From Pelecanus crispus (lineage: Eukaryota > Chordata > Aves > Pelecaniformes > Pelecanidae), in NCBI RefSeq assembly GCF_030463565.1, contig NC_134643.1, forward strand, positions 121,065,809 through 121,129,808: DNA of 64,000 nucleotides, written 5' to 3'. The notes beneath the pieces were generated by a model. The model saw nothing but the letters and a program-made list of their open reading frames with translations. It was not told the origin of the DNA and did no database searches. Positions within the stretch are counted from its first letter, which is position 1, and each line of letters starts with the position of its first letter. This document shows positions 1-13,100 of the stretch, piece after piece. The position numbers and the translations under genes are program-made.

Positions 1-596
1 TTTTTTTTTTTTGGTTAAGATATTCAGGCACCAAATTCTTTAACTTCAGCGCCTAATTGCCTAAAGTAATCTACAAATGTAATTGTTCTCTGATCACTGG
101 GACCAGTAAAGATCTATTTCAGAATTTTATTCTTCAGGATACCTTTATGGCTGAACCTGTAGTACACTTTCAATGGCTTGTGCTATAAGTATAAATATAT
201 AGAAAGTATAATAAGGAAATGAGCTGGAGGGATTTCCTTTATTTACTCTGTGAAGGAGAAATTCAACTACTAAAAATAATCCCTGTTTTTTAGACTTTTA
301 CATGGCAGTAGATGCATATTGTATACCAATGATGCTTTGTTATTTAGATGTTGTTCTCACACCAGAACTAAGTATTGAACCTCACCACAGAAAACTTTGG
401 TTTTGCTGGTTTACAAAACATGAAGAATCTTGTACAAGCCAGTGGAATTCTTCATTTCCTACCTCAGAATGTATATTAGCTTTTTGTGTCTTTGTGTGCA
501 TGTACAGTAGGCAGCAACTAAGCAAAGGACTACTGTAAATACTGCTTTCCAGTTTTATCTTGCAGTGAGACAAAACTTGTTCTTGGTAAGGCTCTC

Positions 597-636
597 TTTT
601 TTTTTTTTTTTCTTTTTTTTCCCCCTTCCCCCCCTC
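597..636. repeat. poly-T then poly-C low-complexity tract
   Basis: Two T runs separated by a single C (597-620) lead directly into a C-rich run (621-636). It is a pure pyrimidine tract of about 40 bases. Seen directly; no function is inferred beyond simple-sequence expansion. Confidence 0.85.
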
Positions 637-3600
637 CTTATAGGTAACATAGCATTAATAAATATATTTAGACTATTAAGCCACTTATTTAAAACAAAAA
701 TGAAAAATTTGACAGATTTCAACAGTACTTCTCATAACCAGCACGTAATACAAGTGACTACACTACCTCACCTATGGGATTGAAAGTTGATTCAAGTCTC
801 TAGTGATATCCTTGGATTTTCATCATATATCATTACTTGTTTAAGGGGAAAATTTATGTTAATGGAGCACAGCTTGTATAAACCACAGTGCTTGCAGTAA
901 TTGAAATTCAGAAATAAATACTATAGGGCAGACATCATGAGAGTTCTACTGCTTTGGATATATTTTCAGATAATTGAATTGAAATTCTTTTAAATTACTA
1001 TCATTTATATATGTTGATCCTGTAGATGTATTACTTACAAAGCTCTCTGGGTTTTTTCTCCAGCATCTGTATATGCCTGGTTAATTTAATCCTGCCTCCC
1101 TCCTGTGCTGCCACCGTGGGCAGTGTTTTGCTCCTAAGTCTCCATTTTATTTAAAAAGCAAACCAACATGAAACAAACAAAACAGAAACCCCCAAACCTC
1201 TCTACTGTCCATACATAATACCACTTTTAAAGCTAGTGACACTCTGAAATGACGTGGATAATGACATTAAAGCATTGTCCTAATAGTACACATACTCTGA
1301 AATGGAACTCCTTGGGTTAAATGTTTGTTACAAAGGGGTGGAGCATATATGTAGAGAATGACTGTCTGGGAATTTAAACATATCCAGTGGCCCAAACCCC
1401 CAACAGACTTAGCTATGGATGTTGGAAAACAAGGTCAGTGATTACCAGGTTCAGAGGCCAGAATATCCACCAAAGAGTTGTGCTCCACTGCTGCAGTCTG
1501 GTGATCAGCCAGGGTCTGAGTTCTACCCAGCAAATGGTGCAGGGCTTCCAGTGCAGAAATCACAGCTGTCATTGACATATGATAGAATTCATGTCATGTT
1601 TTTAAACCTATGATGAACTTGATGAAGTTTGAGGGTAGGTTTTTGCCTAACCAGCTGCATCTAAATAATTTTTAAAATATTTATTTAATACAGTAGACCT
1701 ACAAGTTGCATGTTGACTTCTGTAGCCTATATCATCAACTTGCAAAAGTTAAGAATGAATGACAATTTTATGACACAGAATTCTCAGGTAAATGTTTTGG
1801 AGTTTGGTTGGATTTTTCAGTAAAGAAATACTCAATTTTGAAATTGTAAAATACTTTGTTAAAGCATGTTTTAAAATACTTTGTTCAGACTATCTTAAAG
1901 CCATAAGAGTATGATGGCAAACAGATTGTAAAATAAACAAATAATTACAACAGTTGATTTTGTATCTTTCATAATTCAGTATTTTCTAAGACTACAATAA
2001 AAACCACTATCCTTTCTACAAAGGCTTTTCTTTTTTGTACAAATCTTTTGCAGTGAAAGTCTTTACTGGTGCATTATTCACTTACGTAGTACTACTAAAA
2101 CATTTCTGAAAACAGTAGTAAAGTAGTCTATATAGTTTATAAGTTCCTGAATAATACACACAGTAGCAAATATTACTGAGTTGGAATAAATTTCCTGTAA
2201 GTTTATTTGACATTTTTGTGTCCTGTTTGCTTGGGTTTTCTTTTCTGTGGAACTTCGATTTTTTTTAAATTATTTTTTATTTTATTAATTATTATTTTGG
2301 TTTTTTTAAGGGAGAGAAGAGGTAAACAGCTGATTAATGGGCTGTTGTAGGTTTGTTGGGTCTAGAAAAAACTTGGTGATGATTACTGCATAGTATAATC
2401 AGTGCATGAGACAGGTTTATCATGAGGGAGGTTGTAATGATAAGTTTGTTTAAGCCTCTCGAAATAGCTTTGTAATTGTAGATCTGTTAGGTCCTGTTAA
2501 ATAATCAGGATTGCAGAAAAATTATCCCTTGAGAAACTGTGTTTATCCTAATCTCCCTCTGTACCTCCTAAACAGTAAACTGTAATACTGGATCTAGCCT
2601 TAAGTGTTGCATTTTACCTTGTTCAGAAAGCTTTTCATTAGAAGTCTTACTTCATTTAAAGTTTTTGTAACCTGTGCATTTGACGCTTTCAAGTCTGAAA
2701 TTACTCGATCCCACCAGCAGACCCTTTATTAAAAGTTAAACCAGTCTTTTTTGGGGAAAATGCTGGAAAGCAAGGTGATTGATTATAAGGTTCAACTTGC
2801 TGCTTATAATTGATAAGGCAGTAAAAGCCATACGTCTTTCTCCAGAACAGTTTTGTTCTTGGAATTCATAGTCACTTGACTTTAAGAACCAAGACGTTAG
2901 CTTGCCCAAGAATGTTAGCGTGGTTCCTTTTTGAGGAAACTTAAAATCTTGATGCAAGAGTCTGCGATATGTTTAAAACTCCTCTTAATATTCAGCAAGA
3001 AATAGCGGCAATGAAAGCTAAAAGGTACATATGCCAGAGATCAGTACTGTACAATTAGTTCTGCCTCTGGGGCTTTTTTAGGAAGTAAGAAATGAGGAAC
3101 TGCTGATAATTGGCACTCTTTATGTGAGCTCTGGGTTTTCATCTGAGCATGACACAGCTAAGTGAAGTTTGTTTAAAGTGAAATAGCAAAATTTCTCCAA
3201 AAGCTGAAAAGACGGTAAAAGCACCTACCTTAACTGAAGCAGTTTTTGAACAAACTTCTGACAAAAGTTTGAGCATAAACACAACAGTTGAGCTTTACAC
3301 AGCAAAGTGAGTGTTGTCCCTTTTTGGCACTGAAAGAGAAGCTGGACCCTTGTGCCTGTTTGATATTCTATTGTTTGCATATTGATTTCTTTCTTTGGTT
3401 TCTTTGTTCTTCAAAAGAATGAGCCTCAGAAGCACACAGCTGCAATTCACTAGCATGTGTAAAGGAGAATTTTAATATTGGTACATTAAGACTTAAGGCC
3501 AGTTGAATTTTTGTGGACAGAGCTAAAGGAAAAAAAGAAGGGAAAATGAGCTGGTTTAGCAGAGGTGTGAGTAAGAGAGACTTCATGAATATGAATATTG

Positions 3601-4968
3601 TAAAAGCCTATTTAAGCGCGTGTTATGTTCTCCAGGCCTCTTAAATTTGTCTACACTGCACTTAAGCTTTTTTTTTAATTACTATTATTAATCTTTTTTT
3701 AATTGCAAATATTAATCTGACAGATTGTGGACATCAGCAGTCATTTTTTTTTTCCCCACCTTTAGGTAACTGGGATGGGGCAGGGAAAGCAGCGGTCACC
3801 TCAGAGATTGAAGCTTTAGAAATGAGCAGTCTCTTTAAACAAACATTTCTGTTGAGAACAAGGTGGTCTATGAAGGTGTGGGTAATGGTGTTTGTTGCTG
3901 GGAAATGTTTTGCCATGTCGTAGTTTAGAAAGAAAGAATGAGAAGTGCTTATTTTCCTGTTGAGCCAGGAAAGATTCAGGGTAGACGTTTTCAGGAGCAC
4001 ATGCTAGAACCCAATTTTTTTTCTAGTTTGGAGTAGAGAAAGTATTTTTTACTTTTCCATCCCTTCTCCACTGTTTTGAAGAAAAGTGGAAGAAAAAGAT
4101 ACTTATAGTAATGCTCATTCAGAATACAGTGTAGCTTTCTAAGGGTACTATTAAAAAAAAAAGCTTTCATATATGCTGGGTATTGTAGGCAAGCGTACAA
4201 ATAGTCCCTGTTCCAAAGAGATGTTGATTAAGGGATGTGAGATAACCCAATAACAGGATTTGCAAAGTACAAGATAAACTATAATCTCGTTTTAGTTTTA
4301 GGACAGTGTTTTGACTTGCTACCTACAAAACACTTTATTAGATGGGCATTCTGGGCTATGAGCAGGGGTAGCTTTGGACTACGACTGAATATGAATCTGT
4401 TTGGTGGTGGATTATATTGTCTAAATATTAGGTTTACTGATTCTATAATGTATTGCCAATATTGCCTCACACTTAAAGATATTATTACCAGCTAGTGCAC
4501 TGAGCAGGAAATAAGTATGTATGTATATATATATAAAAAAATAACAATTTCCCTGAACTCATTAGAAATGCTAGTATCTGCTAGTCAGCTGGATTGACAC
4601 ACATTACGGAGTACCTGGAGTGTTCTTTAAGCTGTGACATCCATATAGGAGTTAACGGATGTGTCGTCATTTTCCTGACTGCATTTGGATCTGCATTTGA
4701 GAGGAAGCTGAGGAGCGGGACAGCTCATACAATACTTCATTCTGGCAACGTCAAGCACAGAAAAAACCACATTGCATGGTCAATATTTTCTAGGAAGCCT
4801 TGAGGTTATGTTTATAAAGTTCACTGGAAGCTGAATATTTGCTTGTAGAGATAGTCTTTAACTGCAGTTATCAGATAAAAGTATTGTGTGCATGTAGTGG
4901 TTTCTTACCCCTCTCAGCTGCTGAGAAGCTTTTGCTGAGCACTATGGCCAGTGAAGAGCTTCCAGCTT

Positions 4969-5021
4969 TCTGTGTGTGTGTATATATATATAGATATATT
5001 AAGAAAAAGAAAAAAAAAAAG
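4969..5021. repeat. TG/TA dinucleotide tract followed by A-rich tract
   Basis: A short run of TG repeats passes into TA repeats and then into an A-rich segment ending near 5021. This is a compound microsatellite, seen directly. Confidence 0.75.
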
Positions 5022-6117
5022 ATACAGATGAAAACTATCGACAAGTTTTTATAGGTTCTAGTAGTAATTTAAGACTTCTTGTAGCTTGCACATTTTTTGC
5101 TGATGAAAAATGGACTGAGCAGTGATTTCATAATGTTCCAAAAGTAGATGGTCAAAATGAACTTACTGGTAATGCCTATAGAAGACATCAGAAAAGTGTT
5201 ATCTGCTTTTGGGATTTCAGTTGGAACCAAATTAAACAAGGAAGTTCTTTGTTCTCTCAGTTTTTTAATTTAAAAAAAAAAAAAAGAAACCAACAAAACA
5301 AAAAAAAACACCAAAGGAAATAAAACCAGGAAGTGTCAGATTCTGGAAGAGAGAAGTCGGTAATTTGCAGGATTTCCACATTAAAAAAAGACTTTTGCGT
5401 TATTTTCTTAGCAGGAAAACAGGTTTCTAGTTTTGTTTTCATGGAGATTTATCACAATATTCACTTTCTTAAAACTCAGCTTTCTGCAAAAGTACATAAT
5501 TTCATGAAGAGCCACTTTGAGAACAGGACCTCAATGCCTGAATAGTTTGGGATGTGAAGATTTTATTTCTATAACTTCTTTTCTTCCAAGCTGCTAATAT
5601 CTGCCATGAAAATAAGGGCTGGTGAGGATATCACAAGTATAACTTGGATTCCCAAATCTCTATTTCATGCACTTAAAACCTGATTTTCGAGAGTGCTGAT
5701 GTGCTGTTGCTTTTTCTTTCAGTTGTGCCCAGGATGTGAACAGATACTTTTTAATCAAAAACTTCTATTGATTTGGGGTAGGGGTGGTGGGGAGAAGGGC
5801 AGCCAACTAGGACTAAGTCCAGCCTAGGACTCCTTAGGGAGGTTTTGCTTGCATTCCAGCTCAGCGTGCACGCAGATGCATCTGTGCATCTCTCTTGATC
5901 GCTCGTCCTTTGAGAAGCCAGGATCATTTTTGTTATGCAAATGCTAATATCCAGTGGCTTCTATAATTTGAACTGTGCAGTCTATTTTTGTCTTTAAACT
6001 ATAGATGGCAGCATGATACTGCATACTGCCTGCACTACAACTTCTCGAAGTGAGAACAACTAAATCGACATTTGTTGGTTTAAAAAAAACCCGGAAAAAC
6101 TAGTGGAAAAGTAAATT

Positions 6118-6143
6118 TAAATTATTTTTTAAAAAATAATTTA
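6118..6143. repeat. 26-bp perfect AT palindrome
   Basis: The sequence is its own reverse complement across 26 bases, centred between 6130 and 6131. The first mismatching pair is just outside (6117 against 6144). All bases are A or T, so it could extrude as a cruciform or may simply be a chance product of AT-rich sequence. Confidence 0.85.
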
Positions 6144-9100
6144 GATGATAAATTTCAATATCTAGCTTTTCAACCTGCAAATTATGTTTAATACCTTATT
6201 AGTTTCAACAGATTAGTGATGCAAATGCAGCATACTGATTATCGACGTTATACTGAATTCAGGTCTGAATTCCAAAAGCATGCATTCTGCCTGTAACTTT
6301 CCATTCTTGAAGTGCATCGTATGTTACGGACTTGAATTCAAGACAGAAATTAGAACTAGAGTAAAAATAACTAACAAAATATTTCCTGAGGCTTTCTGCA
6401 TTGTGAATATACCCAAGGTGGAAAGTACATTGAAATTTGCCTTGGGGCCTGGCCTAACAGCGTTTTAGCACCTTTTTAATATTAAATGTGCTATTAGTTC
6501 AAGGAGCTTACATTACTTATTTTCCGAAAGAGAAGAGGTTTTTAAATTCTGTGCCAGCATGGTACCAGGTGATGCCAAGTGTTTGGTGTAAACGAACAGA
6601 ACAAACTGAGCTTTGGAGGAAAAGATTTGCTTTTACAGGTTTTACACAGCATTGACTGCAGCTCTCAGCTGATGCCATGTCAAGCTGCCCACAAAGAAAG
6701 GGGGAAGGAGAAAGAGTTAGCCGAGATAATAGATGCCTACGTTTAATTATTTTGCTGAGGAACTATGGTAGTATCTTTCATGTTTACGTCGGTATGCTAG
6801 ATTAAGCCTAAGAGTGTATGTTAAAGAAGAATGAAGAAGTATTTCAGTCAGAGGCTGAAGCTTTGTGTAGTCCTTAATTGCTTGTATAGATAAAATACTT
6901 GAACGCTCAGTAACACACAGATGCTAACAGTAACTTCTCCCATATCCTTTTTTTCCTCATCAGCTTTAAAAAACCCAAACTTGTTAGTTCATGTGTATAT
7001 GGCAAAATTTTCTGCCATAATATTACCAAAAATACAGTTATCTTTTTATATAACTCTTCCTATAGACACAGTAATAAAAGTGCTTTTAGGGATATTCATT
7101 TGCTTGAAAAATGACAAGCTAAACTGGAAAACAGCTTTGTGTTTGAACAATATGTAGAAAAGTCTTTGTTCCTGATGTATTAAAATGCAAATGTTAAAAG
7201 CAAGAATGTACAGATGTCATAAAAAGAAAATCCTTTTCTCAAAGCTGTTATATTCCCCTATTACTTTACAGTTATGAGAAATTTCCAAGTATTTCAGATG
7301 CTTTTTCTTAGTAATGGAAAATGACCTGTGTATAATTCCCATCTCAAAAATACCTTAAAGAAGTCCTTTATTTGAGCTGTCAAAAATTATTTCTGCCCCA
7401 CCTTAAAATCAAATGGTTATGCTTCAGCCTGGAAAGTATATTTAACACTGGACTATAAAACTCTGAAAATACAGCCTGAAACATTAATGAAACCAAGCAA
7501 TAAACCAAGATGGCGCATTAATCCTTCTTTACGCTTTTCCTGTTATGTTGATCTGAAGGTCTGGTATCTGATCCCAGACGTGGTCTTTGTTGGCTGGATT
7601 ACCTGTGGAGCTCTTAATGGGGAAAAAATTAAACTGGGATGAGGAAGGCTCAATGCGGCAACTGAGGTGCTTGCCATGCAGTCGTACCAATACTTTTGGA
7701 GATATTCTTATGGCTGAGATTTTGTTGCAGGCTCACAAATTTAGGAAATCTTATCTATCAAAAAAAAAAATGTTACGCCAACAACCCAGCTGCTGTGCAT
7801 TGTTGGGAGTTTGGGTTTGTTTCCCAAAGGAGCTGTGATTTGAGGCTGAGGCTTAGAGATCCAACAGCTGCTGCTTTGGGTTGGCATTTTGGTGTTACAA
7901 CTTTTTGATGTGCAAATTCTTCCAGGGAAAATACCTCGGGGAGAAACATGATCTCACATGTTGCGGTAGGCATCGCATTGTCAAAATTGTTCATTCATAG
8001 CCATCTTCTACAGGTGGCCTATTGCTTGAGAATAGTCATGTTAGTGCTGAACGCATTGTAGCTATCTATCCTAAGTTCATATCTTAGAAAAACAATTCTT
8101 GGGTTTTGTTTTCCCATTAGAAAAGTTGCAGCAGCTGGAGACATAGTCACTCCAGCTGATGCATTTATGAATGCTTGCAAAAATACTTTAAAAGTCAAAT
8201 TATTCATAAGCTATGTTGGGTTTAATTTTCCCTTTAAATCTCAAGTCAGACTGAGCAATGCTGATGAGTAAGTTTGATGTCTCTCAGCACTGCAACATCC
8301 TTTATGTTCAAAATCACTGATGGGATACTGACAGAAGTCAGCTAGATCACAGACTTTGCTTCAATGTTGTTAGCTAGCTAATTAAGGGAAAAAAAAACCC
8401 CTTTGCACAAGCCTCCTGGTTTTGTAATGTCCTTTTTGCCTTTCTCTTCCTCCCAATTTGTGACTAGTCATACAAAAGAAGAATCCTAACCCTGTGTGTG
8501 CTGCAAGATTGTCATCCTGCAGCACCACCAGTCAAGTCTATAAATCAGTAGGATCCAGGACTGTAATCTCCTCCCTGTTCACTAGAATGTCATTTATGGT
8601 GGAGGGTTTTTTTAATAAATCAGAAAGATATTGTGCAAGACTTAAGAGAAATCTTGTGGTTTTGCTGATTTTCTTCTGCTGTTTTATCCCCTTTAAAACC
8701 TATTTGGAGCTATTAAGATAGGAAGTAAAACACATGAAAAAGTGGTGTAATATTAGTCGTGACTCCTCTCACACAATTTTTAAAATGATGGCTTAATCAT
8801 TTCTGGTTTTTACAACTGTAACCCTGAACTGTAAATTAGACTAGGTATGGTACATCCTTACTTTTTACTAAATGGTGGACATCAGAATAAGTGCTTTTGT
8901 GTTATGTTCCATTATTCCCACTGTCTTCAACGTTAGCACTGAGCAGTCAGTGGATGGATAAAATACTGTGGCAGGGCAAATTGCACATGTAGCTCAAGAG
9001 CTACGGCTTCAACATCCCCACCCTTTACCTCCTTCACAGATAATCTGAAGCAGGGAAGCCAGCAGTTGTTGCTGTGGCCAAAATTCACGGGCTACTTTGA

Positions 9101-9802
9101 AATCCCTCTGCTTGTCGAGGCCAGATCTGCTCTGTAATGGCCAGGAGTTGTTGCCACCTCTCATCTGGCCCCCTGGTGCACACGATGTGTGGGTTTCAGC
9201 TCTCGTCTGTAGAAGGATGCTAACATGGAAATCATAAAGTCAGGTAGTCTCTTCAGCTCTGCTCTGAGGCTTGAACTGTGCCATGGCTAAATAGTGTAAT
9301 GTGGCCGCAATGTTAGTGGATCTGGCAGGAGGGCACAAAAATGTAAGTTCTAACAAGGCTTTGTAACAAAATTGCAAAACGAGTATTAAGACAAATTGAA
9401 GCGTCTTGCTAGCTGGCAAGGATTCCTGTTGTTGAGATATACTGAATAGACTAAGGGTAGCTTGAAGAGCTCAGTGGATATGCTTTCAAATTCTGTGTTC
9501 TTCCAGGGTGAAGAAACTCGGAGGGAATGGGGCTCACTGTGGGAACAGTAATTGCAATAAGCAGTTTGATCGCTGCACAGAAATATCCCTAGATGCCTAG
9601 TAAACTCCAAGGTAAAGTACCTGTGATTGTGATTAATTTTGTTACTGCCATCAGTGGTGCTGGCAGAGGGATTTGGTTGCCTAAAGATAGGTGTTTAGTA
9701 CCATTTCAGGTATGTGGATCTCCCATATGTTGTACTTGTTAGGCTCATGTGATGTCTTATATACCTGATGGCACTTACTATTATACTTACAGTGGAGGCA
9801 TA

Positions 9803-9890
9803 ATTAAAAGAAGGGTTTTTATAGCACTGGACATCAAAGCACCCTTTAGACATTGCAATAGAAAGCCACTAGGCAACCAAGCAAAATTGG
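9803..9890 (+). repeat. diverged direct repeat, copy 1
   Basis: This segment matches 10059-10144 in the same orientation. Shared blocks include attaaaagaag, agcactggaca, cacccttta, agaaagcca and gcaaaattgg in the same order, with substitutions and a small length difference between them. The copies start 256 bases apart. It looks like an old local duplication, or two pieces of an unrecognised repeat. No coding function is apparent. Confidence 0.75.
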
Positions 9891-10058
9891 AAAAGATAAC
9901 TTTAAATGATGGTACTGAAAACTTTGGCAGCTCTCCGGCTTCACTCAGGGAAGGCTGGAAGTGGATGTAAGTAGTATAGTTTAAGGGCTAGGTGGTCCTT
10001 TTTCTCAGAAGACTTCTCATTCTAGGAATCAGATAAACTTGGGCAAAGGGAACTTCAG

Positions 10059-10144
10059 ATTAAAAGAAGACATTTTAAAGCACTGGACAACAAATCACCC
10101 TTTATGTATTAAAAGAAAGCCAATAGCTAACCGAGCAAAATTGG
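10059..10144 (+). repeat. diverged direct repeat, copy 2
   Basis: This is the second copy of the repeat at 9803-9890, co-linear over its full length and diverged by scattered substitutions. The sequence between the copies (9891-10058) does not obviously repeat, so this is a spaced direct duplication and not a simple tandem array. Confidence 0.75.
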
Positions 10145-13100
10145 GAATTATACTGGTGAAACAAATAGGCAGGAAACCATGTTGTAGTCAGTAAATAAAT
10201 CAGAAGAATCAAAACAAGTCTGTGAGGGTAACCAAGAATTCTTGATTCAGGAAAAATGAATCAGGAATAAGGTTGAAATTAGGGGAACCTACAAACTGCT
10301 GAAAGGAAGTAGTTGTCCATGTCAAACTATACAACAGAGGAACAATTTTGGTGTTGCATTATAAAGGGTGTTGCAAAGCTCACTTTGACACCAGACCTCT
10401 TGCCTATCCAGATGGTGAGCTTGGAAGCAGGCCTCAGTAGCTGCTGGATGGTGCGTTCTGCAGTGCTTTCATCCAAGTGTACCTCCACAGGTTTGATAGG
10501 TTAGTACACCCATAGTTCAGCATCAGGCCAAGTGGAATTGATGGGCCTGTCCAGAGAGCCCGTAGACTTCTGTGTTAATTGGATGAAATAAGTGGATCAG
10601 AAGTCTGCTGAGCTTCTAGTCACCCTACGACTGTTCATTAAGAGCCTTCTTGGCATGGTTAGAAAGACCAAAAGAAAGTCTGAAAAATCATAGGGAGATA
10701 TTTCGTTTAGTTAAAGCTTTATTCATTATAGTAACTGTGGGCATCAAATATTTTAAGGGTGTTAGACAATGGGACAAAACCTAATGTGAAGAGCAGATTA
10801 AGTCTCCTGGTTTTATATTTCTCAGATATTCTTCAAATAAATCTATACTGAATTGAACGCTTAAAAAGTAGAGTCTTGTTCCAGTTGGCGATTTTGGATA
10901 TCAGGTTAATGTTACTAGTTGCATGTGTTTCAAATGTTAGCAAACGGTTTTTAACAACAGTGTGCAGAACCAGTAAATATTAGCCCCACTGTATGTATTA
11001 GTAAACTAAACCTATAAACAGGGTGATTCAGTACTTGAGGCTGCCCTATATATCCAATATACCTTAAAGATTGTCAGCTGGGCCTAGAAGCTGTGCTGAA
11101 GCTCTAAGTTTGACCCTCACCGTCTCTATCTACAAGGTCCTTGGCTGAATTTGAGCACAGCAAGACTGTGGGGAGCAATCCCACAGTTCAGTTCTTGACT
11201 TCTTCCTTCTACTCTCTGTTGGCTGTGCACAGCATGATGTCTAGAGGAAGAAACAAAAAATACAAAAAAGATTATTATAATTTGATCTGTTTTAATGTAG
11301 GCTTTCAGACAAGAAACAGGTAGAGAGAAGGAAAGTTCATGCAATCATTTGAAATGGGTGAGTCCAATCCTTTAGTCTAACTGTAAATATCCCTGAAAGC
11401 CTAATTCAAAGAGTTATTTCATTTGAAGTTAAAAGGGAATGGAACAAAGATATGTTTTCTCACTCTTTGCTCCCTCCTTTTTGCAAAGAAATCTAGTTAG
11501 TAAGATTCCCAAGAAAGAGAGCCAGTGGTAATACGGAAGTGTAGATGACAGCCACGACCAGAAAGAATCACCGAGTATTGGATATTTTTGGAATAGTAGA
11601 ACTTGAATTCAGGAAAATGTGTTGTTTCAGAAGTTGAAGGTGAAAGACCCCTGCCAATTCTGACTGAGGAGAGAGGAAGGGGGTGACTGGTGTCAGGCTG
11701 GTTTCGTGGTGGATTGGCACCTTCTTTCTCCATCAAGTTGCAGATGACCTGTCTGTTTTGCTCAAGCACACCTCAGAAACTGCATGTGTCTGCATCAATT
11801 TGTGTATATGCAGCCACTGATTTTTTTTTTTAATATATATTGTATTTTGTGTGAGGATAATGATGCTAAGAAAAGTTACTAAAAATTTGGCTTGACTAGC
11901 TATACTTTTCATCTGAATTAAGAAAAAATGCAGTAGAAAAATAACAGCATCCAAACAGCTAATAAATAACAAACTTTTAATACCAGCTGATATTTGGTCC
12001 TATTTGGGACTGCCTGATCACATGATGATTTACTGACTTCACTGATAATGCTTCCAGAAATCATAAGAAGGATGTGGGAACACTGAATATTTACAGAACA
12101 CTTCAACTTCTTCATTTCTCATATAGTCAAACAGCAATTGTAACTTCCAAAAAGCTGAACAACCAACTTCTGCTTTGCTGAATTCTTTTTCCATTCCAGT
12201 ATTAAACTTGACAATTAAAGATCTTCCTTGCTATTCACAGTAGTTTTTCTTTTTCCTTTCAAAGACCAAGAGTTGTAACAGGAGCCACTGCAAGAAAAAA
12301 AGCCATCTTACAATTTTGGTGATAGTAATAGACCTCTTGCTAAATACAGCTCCACTTAATAATCTCTATATATGCTTTCATTAGGGAAGGTGGTGGAGAA
12401 AGATCTTACCTGTGTTGGTCAGGGTTGTTTCTAAAAAAGTTTCTTAATCCTGAGCTATCTTCCTCAAGGGAGGGAGGAAGATCTCATCTTAATCCTTGGA
12501 TTAGGTGAATAACATTTATGCTTACAAATGCACTGCAAAAAAATCATGATGTCAGAAGCCATACTGGAAACATTCTTTTTATTCACTGAGGAATTTTTTC
12601 CTGTGTTTATTTGCTCGTCTGTATTGAAAAAGACTTTTTCCTTTTGACCTTTCCCTCCTCCTCTAAATAAAACCCCAGATAATTTTTACTATTCTATCCA
12701 TCCTTATGTGCTCTTTAAGGAAACAATCCAGATTAAGAAAAGTTTAATTCTAGCTCACTAGCATCAAACTAAGTTGAAAATAGTTCAAAACTCTTATTGA
12801 ACTTCAGGAAATTACTTTTCTATAGACTTTTCCTCTATTTAAGTAATTTGAATAATTCAGAAACAGATAAACCAGGATAACCATCACTAAGAATGATATA
12901 AAATAAAGTGCTTCCAGAACTACGATGGAAAGTGCAAGGAATTTAAAATGAATTGTGAAATCAAGATTGTTCTTCTCCTAATGCAGCTGATTAAGATTTT
13001 CATGACATTAAATGACTTCAGCTCAGCTACGTGCAGTGCAAATCAACAACTGCTTTGTCAGGCAACTCAGACGCATGGAGATTTCTCTACCAGACAGGGA

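Larger units (their letters stand above)
1..9802. other. AT-rich noncoding DNA, no gene recognised
   Basis: No reading frame here is long, protein-like or flanked by convincing splice sites. The visible content is simple sequence: a T run at 1-12, a T-rich stretch at 597-620 followed by a C-rich stretch at 621-636, a TG/TA tract near 4973-4999, A-rich stretches at 5271-5286 and 5299-5310, and a perfect AT palindrome at 6118-6143. By gene order this lies far downstream of GRIK1. It could include distal UTR or regulatory DNA of another gene, but I cannot show that. Confidence 0.6.

Noticed and set aside
1419..1613. Frame with a protein-like look (SDYQVQRPEYPP start)
   Set aside because: I compared it in memory with genes known near GRIK1 (BACH1, MAP3K7CL, CCT8, USP16, CLDN17) and found no match. 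It is short and lacks splice support.
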